Source of the DNA: Micromonospora zingiberis
GTDB taxonomy: Bacteria; Actinomycetota; Actinomycetes; Mycobacteriales; Micromonosporaceae
DNA length: 64,000 bases
NCBI RefSeq assembly: GCF_004331455.1
Contig: NZ_SJJR01000002.1
Coordinates: 62,001 to 126,000 of the forward strand
Reading direction: 5' to 3'
Shown here piece by piece: positions 61,180-64,000 of the stretch. The stretch's first letter is position 1. Each line of letters begins with the position of its first letter. Position numbers and translations under genes: made by a program. The notes under the pieces were generated by a model, which worked only from the letters and a program-made list of their open reading frames with translations, was not told where the DNA came from and did no database searches.

Positions 61180-62479
61180 ACAGATCCGGGCGACCGCCGC
61201 GTCCGCCCAGACCAACCTGCACGCCGTGCTGCACCTCGTGGCCACCGGTCGGCTCCGGTGTAGCCAGACGACCCGGCGGCCCGCGGCCACCGCCGTCGCC
61301 GCCATCGCCGACGTACTCGAGGGCGGCGACTTCTACCCCGACGAGCCGATCGCGGCGTTCGCGTGGCCGCTGATCCTCCAGGCCGGCGGGCTGGCCGAAC
61401 TCGCCGGCGCCCGGCTGCAGCTCACCGACCGGGGACGCGCCGCCCTGGCCAAGCCGGCCGCCGCGACGGTCCGACGGCTCTGGCGATCCTGGGTCACCAC
61501 CACCGTCCTCGACGAGTTCAACCGAATCGACGAGATCAAAGGCCAACGCGCCGCGAACGTCCTCACCTCAGCCAAGAACCGCCGCAAGGCCGTCGCCACC
61601 GCCCTCGCCGCCTGCCCGCACGACGAGTGGATCACCATCGACGACCTGTTCTCCACAATGCGCCGCAGAAGAGAAACCTCTCCGACCGTTGCCCGCAGCG
61701 AACGCGGACTGTGGAAGCTGTACCTCGTCGACCCCCAGTACGGCAGCCTCGGCTACAGCGGATTCGCGGACTGGCCGATCCTCGAAGGCCGCTACACCCT
61801 CGCCGTACTGTTCGAGTACGCGGCGACGCTCGGCCTCATCGACATCGAGTACACCGACCCCGCCGGTGCCCGCACCGACTACCACGACAACTGGGGCGCC
61901 GACGACCTCGACTACCTCAGCCGCTACGACGGCCTCCTCGCCATCCGCCTCAACCCACTCGGCGCCCACGCCCTCGGCCTAGCCGACGACTACCGGCCGG
62001 TGGACAACGTTGCGGCGCCGGAGCGGACCCTCAAGGTCCTCTCCACCCTGGACATCGTCGCCGTCGGCGACCCCACCGCCGCTGACCGGCTCATCCTCGA
62101 CGCCCATGCCGAACGCACCAGCGACCGGGTCTGGACGATCCGCGCCGACACGCTCCTCACCGCGATCGAAACCGGCCGACAGCTCGGCCCATTCGTCACC
62201 TTCCTCGCTGACCGAACAACGCACGACCTGCCGGAAACCTTGACCGTCCTGGTCGATGACGTGACCACCCGAGCCACGAGGATCCGCGACCTCGGCCTCG
62301 TCCGTCTCATCGAATGCGCCGACGCCCCACTCGCGACCCTCATCGCCCGCGACCCAAAACTCCGCCGCCTGTGCACCCTCGTCGGCGACCGGCACCTCGC
62401 CGTGGCTGCCGAACACGAACCGCAGTTCCGCCGCATGCTGCGGCCCCTCGGACACACGGTCGCCGCCACGACCGGATGA
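61172..62479 (+). CDS. Helicase_C_3-like protein, third gene of the TOTE-type locus
   Basis: 435 residues. The N-terminal two thirds have no clear motif (LQLTDRGRAALAKPAAATVRRLWRSWV is a winged-helix-like part). The last 150 residues (VWTIRADTLLTAIETGRQLGPFVTFLADRTTHDLPETLTVLVDDVTTRATRIRDLGL and RRMLRPLGHTVAATTG) match the XPB/Ssl2-type helicase-associated domain (Helicase_C_3). No ATPase motif is present, so it is not a helicase alone; it may act with the divergent primase-helicase. The start ATG 61172 overlaps the previous stop by 8 bases. Confidence 0.78.
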   Translation: MPEQIRATAASAQTNLHAVLHLVATGRLRCSQTTRRPAATAVAAIADVLEGGDFYPDEPIAAFAWPLILQAGGLAELAGARLQLTDRGRAALAKPAAATVRRLWRSWVTTTVLDEFNRIDEIKGQRAANVLTSAKNRRKAVATALAACPHDEWITIDDLFSTMRRRRETSPTVARSERGLWKLYLVDPQYGSLGYSGFADWPILEGRYTLAVLFEYAATLGLIDIEYTDPAGARTDYHDNWGADDLDYLSRYDGLLAIRLNPLGAHALGLADDYRPVDNVAAPERTLKVLSTLDIVAVGDPTAADRLILDAHAERTSDRVWTIRADTLLTAIETGRQLGPFVTFLADRTTHDLPETLTVLVDDVTTRATRIRDLGLVRLIECADAPLATLIARDPKLRRLCTLVGDRHLAVAAEHEPQFRRMLRPLGHTVAATTG

Positions 62480-62877
62480 ACCCGCACAGTGCAGCAGGAC
62501 ACCGCCGCATCGCCAACGCGCCCCGCACGAAACTGTGGCGGTGGCAAATCTTGTACGTGTGCGGCGGCTCGGTGGCCACCAAGGTCAGCAGCTGCTCAGC
62601 ATCACCCGCCGGGGAGACCAGCTCACCCGTCCGACGCCGGCGAGCGATGGTCGTGCTCGCGTCTCCGGTGGGAACACGGTGCCGGCGATCGCCCCGCCTG
62701 GTCCAAGCCGACGAGGACACGAGCCAGCAGCTCGCTGCCGGCCTCCAAGGCGAATGGAACCTCAATCCGACCGGATGCACGCCAAGCTCACCCGACTCGT
62801 CGCCCGCCAGATCCTGGCCGAACCCGAACCGGGGTCCGGTAGGCGTAGGCCATGTCGAGGAGGTTGGGCGTTCGGTC
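62480..62877. other. Gene-free stretch after the TOTE-type genes
   Basis: Overlapping short frames occur, but none has a start, ribosome-binding site or recognisable family. It could hold decayed coding sequence. I see no hairpin or repeat that stands out. Confidence 0.4.
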
Positions 62878-63528
62878 TCACTCGCGGGCCAGCCCCGGTG
62901 GCAGCGCGTCTTCGTCGGGTCGGATCTGGCGGGCGTTGGCCACCGGGTCGCGTTCGAGGGTGTGGATCAGTGGTGCCGGGCCGCCGACGCAGGTCCAGGT
63001 GTCGTCCCAGAGCGCGGAGACCAGCCATGACCGGTCGGCGGGGAAGAAGAGGTCGGGTAGCGCGCCGTGCGGGTGGCGGATGTGACCGCCGGTGCGCCAG
63101 GTGAGAGCTTGCTCGGGGCCGGCCTCGACCAGCACGTACGGCCAGTTCCAGTAGAGGAACACCCTCGGGGCGTGGGGGAAGACGACGTCGTGGGCGCCGG
63201 TGTCGAGGTAGGCCAGCCACCAGGACTGGTCAGGGGTGTGTGTGATGAGGTCCTCGATCAGGGCCTGCTCGTAGGCGGCGGCGGTGACGTCGTCAGCCTG
63301 GTACGTGGTGGCGTAGGCGTCGAAGACCGGCGGGATGGCGGTGGTGATCGAGACGCCGGCAGTGGTGTGACCAGCGATCCAGCCCACGTCGGCGGCGGCG
63401 CCGATGCGCCAGTCCCGCCCGTCCTTGCTGACCTGCACACCGCCATTCAAGCCGCTGCAGCGACGGTTGGCGTGGGAATCAGGCCGGTTGCGGAGCGGCG
63501 GCCCCGCGCCCCCGTTATGGGCAGTCAC
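62878..63528 (-). CDS. Hypothetical protein (no recognised domain)
   Basis: 216 residues, or 186 if GTG 63438 is the true start, just before VQVSKDGRDWRIGAAADVGWIAGH. The middle has YLDTGAHDVVFPHAPRVFLYWNWPYVLVEAGPEQALTWR and DRSWLVSALWDDTWTCVGGPAPLI, which look like conserved strands of an actinobacterial hypothetical family. There is no signal or membrane helix. It lies alone between the TOTE-type genes and a probable insertion sequence. The function is unknown. Confidence 0.6.
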   Translation of the reverse strand: MTAHNGGAGPPLRNRPDSHANRRCSGLNGGVQVSKDGRDWRIGAAADVGWIAGHTTAGVSITTAIPPVFDAYATTYQADDVTAAAYEQALIEDLITHTPDQSWWLAYLDTGAHDVVFPHAPRVFLYWNWPYVLVEAGPEQALTWRTGGHIRHPHGALPDLFFPADRSWLVSALWDDTWTCVGGPAPLIHTLERDPVANARQIRPDEDALPPGLARE

Positions 63529-63968
63529 GCCGTACGCCTTCCCCGCGCTCGATCGATCCCCGGGTCTCGCACTTCGTGTCCGAGGCGCCGGCCAGCGACG
63601 GTGGGAGGCTGGGGTCGCCGTGCCCGCGGGGCCGGGAGTGGGGATGGCTGTGTGTGTTACGCCGTGATCGTGGCTGAGCTTCGAGGTGCCGCCCGCTCCC
63701 GCCTCGGGGGCGCGTTGGTTGAACGGGCGCGGCCCTCCTGGCCGTAGACCCCGATGCTCGGGAGCGGTGGGTATGGCTGCGTGTGTTTCGCCGAGATTGC
63801 TTGGCTGACGGTAGGAGATGCCACCCGCCGCTTCATCGTCTGCGAGATTCGGTAGACCGCTGATGGAGACCCGCGACCTGCGTTCGCATTGGTAGAAGGT
63901 GCCGGCAAATCCGAACCCACAGACCAGGGCCCGACAGAAATTCGATCGAATGAAGGAGAGGCGCGAGG
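63529..63968. other. Non-coding stretch before the probable transposase, with imperfect direct repeats
   Basis: Two imperfect copies of a sequence beginning GG(G/T)ATGGCTG(T/C)GTGTGTT lie at about 63639-63702 and 63766-63835, some 127 bases apart. A following segment near 63900-63960 is more A/T rich and ends in AAGGAGAGG, a good ribosome-binding site. It may be the left end of an insertion sequence. Confidence 0.5.
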
Positions 63969-64000
63969 GTGGCGAAGCTGTGGATCGGCGTGGACATCGG
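63969..64000 (+). mobile_element. Start of a probable IS110-family transposase, cut by the window
   Basis: From GTG 63969 the frame reads VAKLWIGVDIG, the same opening as the DEDD transposases of IS110/IS1111 elements (K-L-W-x-G-x-D-x-G). AAGGAG lies upstream. Only ten residues are visible, so the call is tentative; other DEDD or actin-like proteins also start with a D-x-G strand. Confidence 0.5.

Noticed and set aside
63657..63920. 87-aa minus-strand frame near the right edge
   Set aside because: No domain and no ribosome-binding site. It overlaps the direct repeats and the probable insertion-sequence end.

Overview
The window is high-GC actinobacterial chromosome, most likely Micromonospora or a close relative in the Micromonosporaceae. 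The basis is very strong GC bias at third codon positions, frequent GTG starts, a DUF5753/DUF397 regulator pair, a CsoR-type copper regulon, an actinobacterial c-di-AMP riboswitch and many Micromonospora-type hypothetical proteins. This is inferred from sequence character only; no search was run.

Positions 1-23500 are mainly core genome. They hold a DUF5753/DUF397 pair, a sugar-phosphorylase pair (HAD phosphatase/mutase plus GH65), an alpha/beta hydrolase, an AI-2E family permease, a beta-carbonic anhydrase, a c-di-AMP riboswitch gene for a secreted coiled-coil protein, and a YibE/F protein. A copper cluster (csoR, copZ, a His-rich exported protein, copA) follows with two CsoR-like operators. 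Next come csbD behind a SigB-like promoter, a convergent ECF sigma factor and zinc-finger anti-sigma candidate, a GH15 enzyme, an aldonolactone oxidase coupled to a sensory-rhodopsin-transducer homologue, and paired fluoride channels.

Positions 23500-39300 are surface and metal genes. A WxL-type surface complex is encoded by a large multidomain protein with a WxL-like C-terminus, an LPVTG-anchored small protein, a DUF916 membrane protein and a small WxL-like protein. It is followed by a PCuAC/DyP/CopC copper operon, a molybdate operon (HTH-TOBE regulator, modABC), an AraC/DUF2000 pair, and a CPH-type copper ATPase with two unusual internal repeat arrays under a third CsoR-like operator.

Positions 39312-52090 are the most unusual part. 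An eleven-gene minus-strand operon starts with a class III nucleotide cyclase-like gene. It continues through membrane and coiled-coil proteins, a TerY-like vWA protein, a PP2C phosphatase, a Ser/Thr kinase, a bacterial DA1-like zinc peptidase, a pseudokinase with an Ig-like tail and a DUF4407 membrane protein. Just upstream lie two CRP/FNR regulators and a divergent Pycsar-effector-like (PycTM) membrane protein. A CRP-like palindrome sits in front of the cyclase. The second and third genes of the operon share a 20-residue motif at the C-terminus of one and the N-terminus of the other, as amyloid-signalling partners do. I read the locus as a candidate cyclic-nucleotide and phosphorylation stress or antiphage system.

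Positions 52892-64000 contain a secreted esterase, then a truncated tRNA-Arg(CCT) that marks the edge of an accessory region. That region holds a DUF4143 ATPase preceded by four phased repeats, an HTH protein, a primase-helicase of the TOTE conflict type divergent from a three-gene set (a small protein, a coiled-coil protein and a Helicase_C_3-like protein), a hypothetical protein and the start of a probable IS110-family transposase at the right edge.
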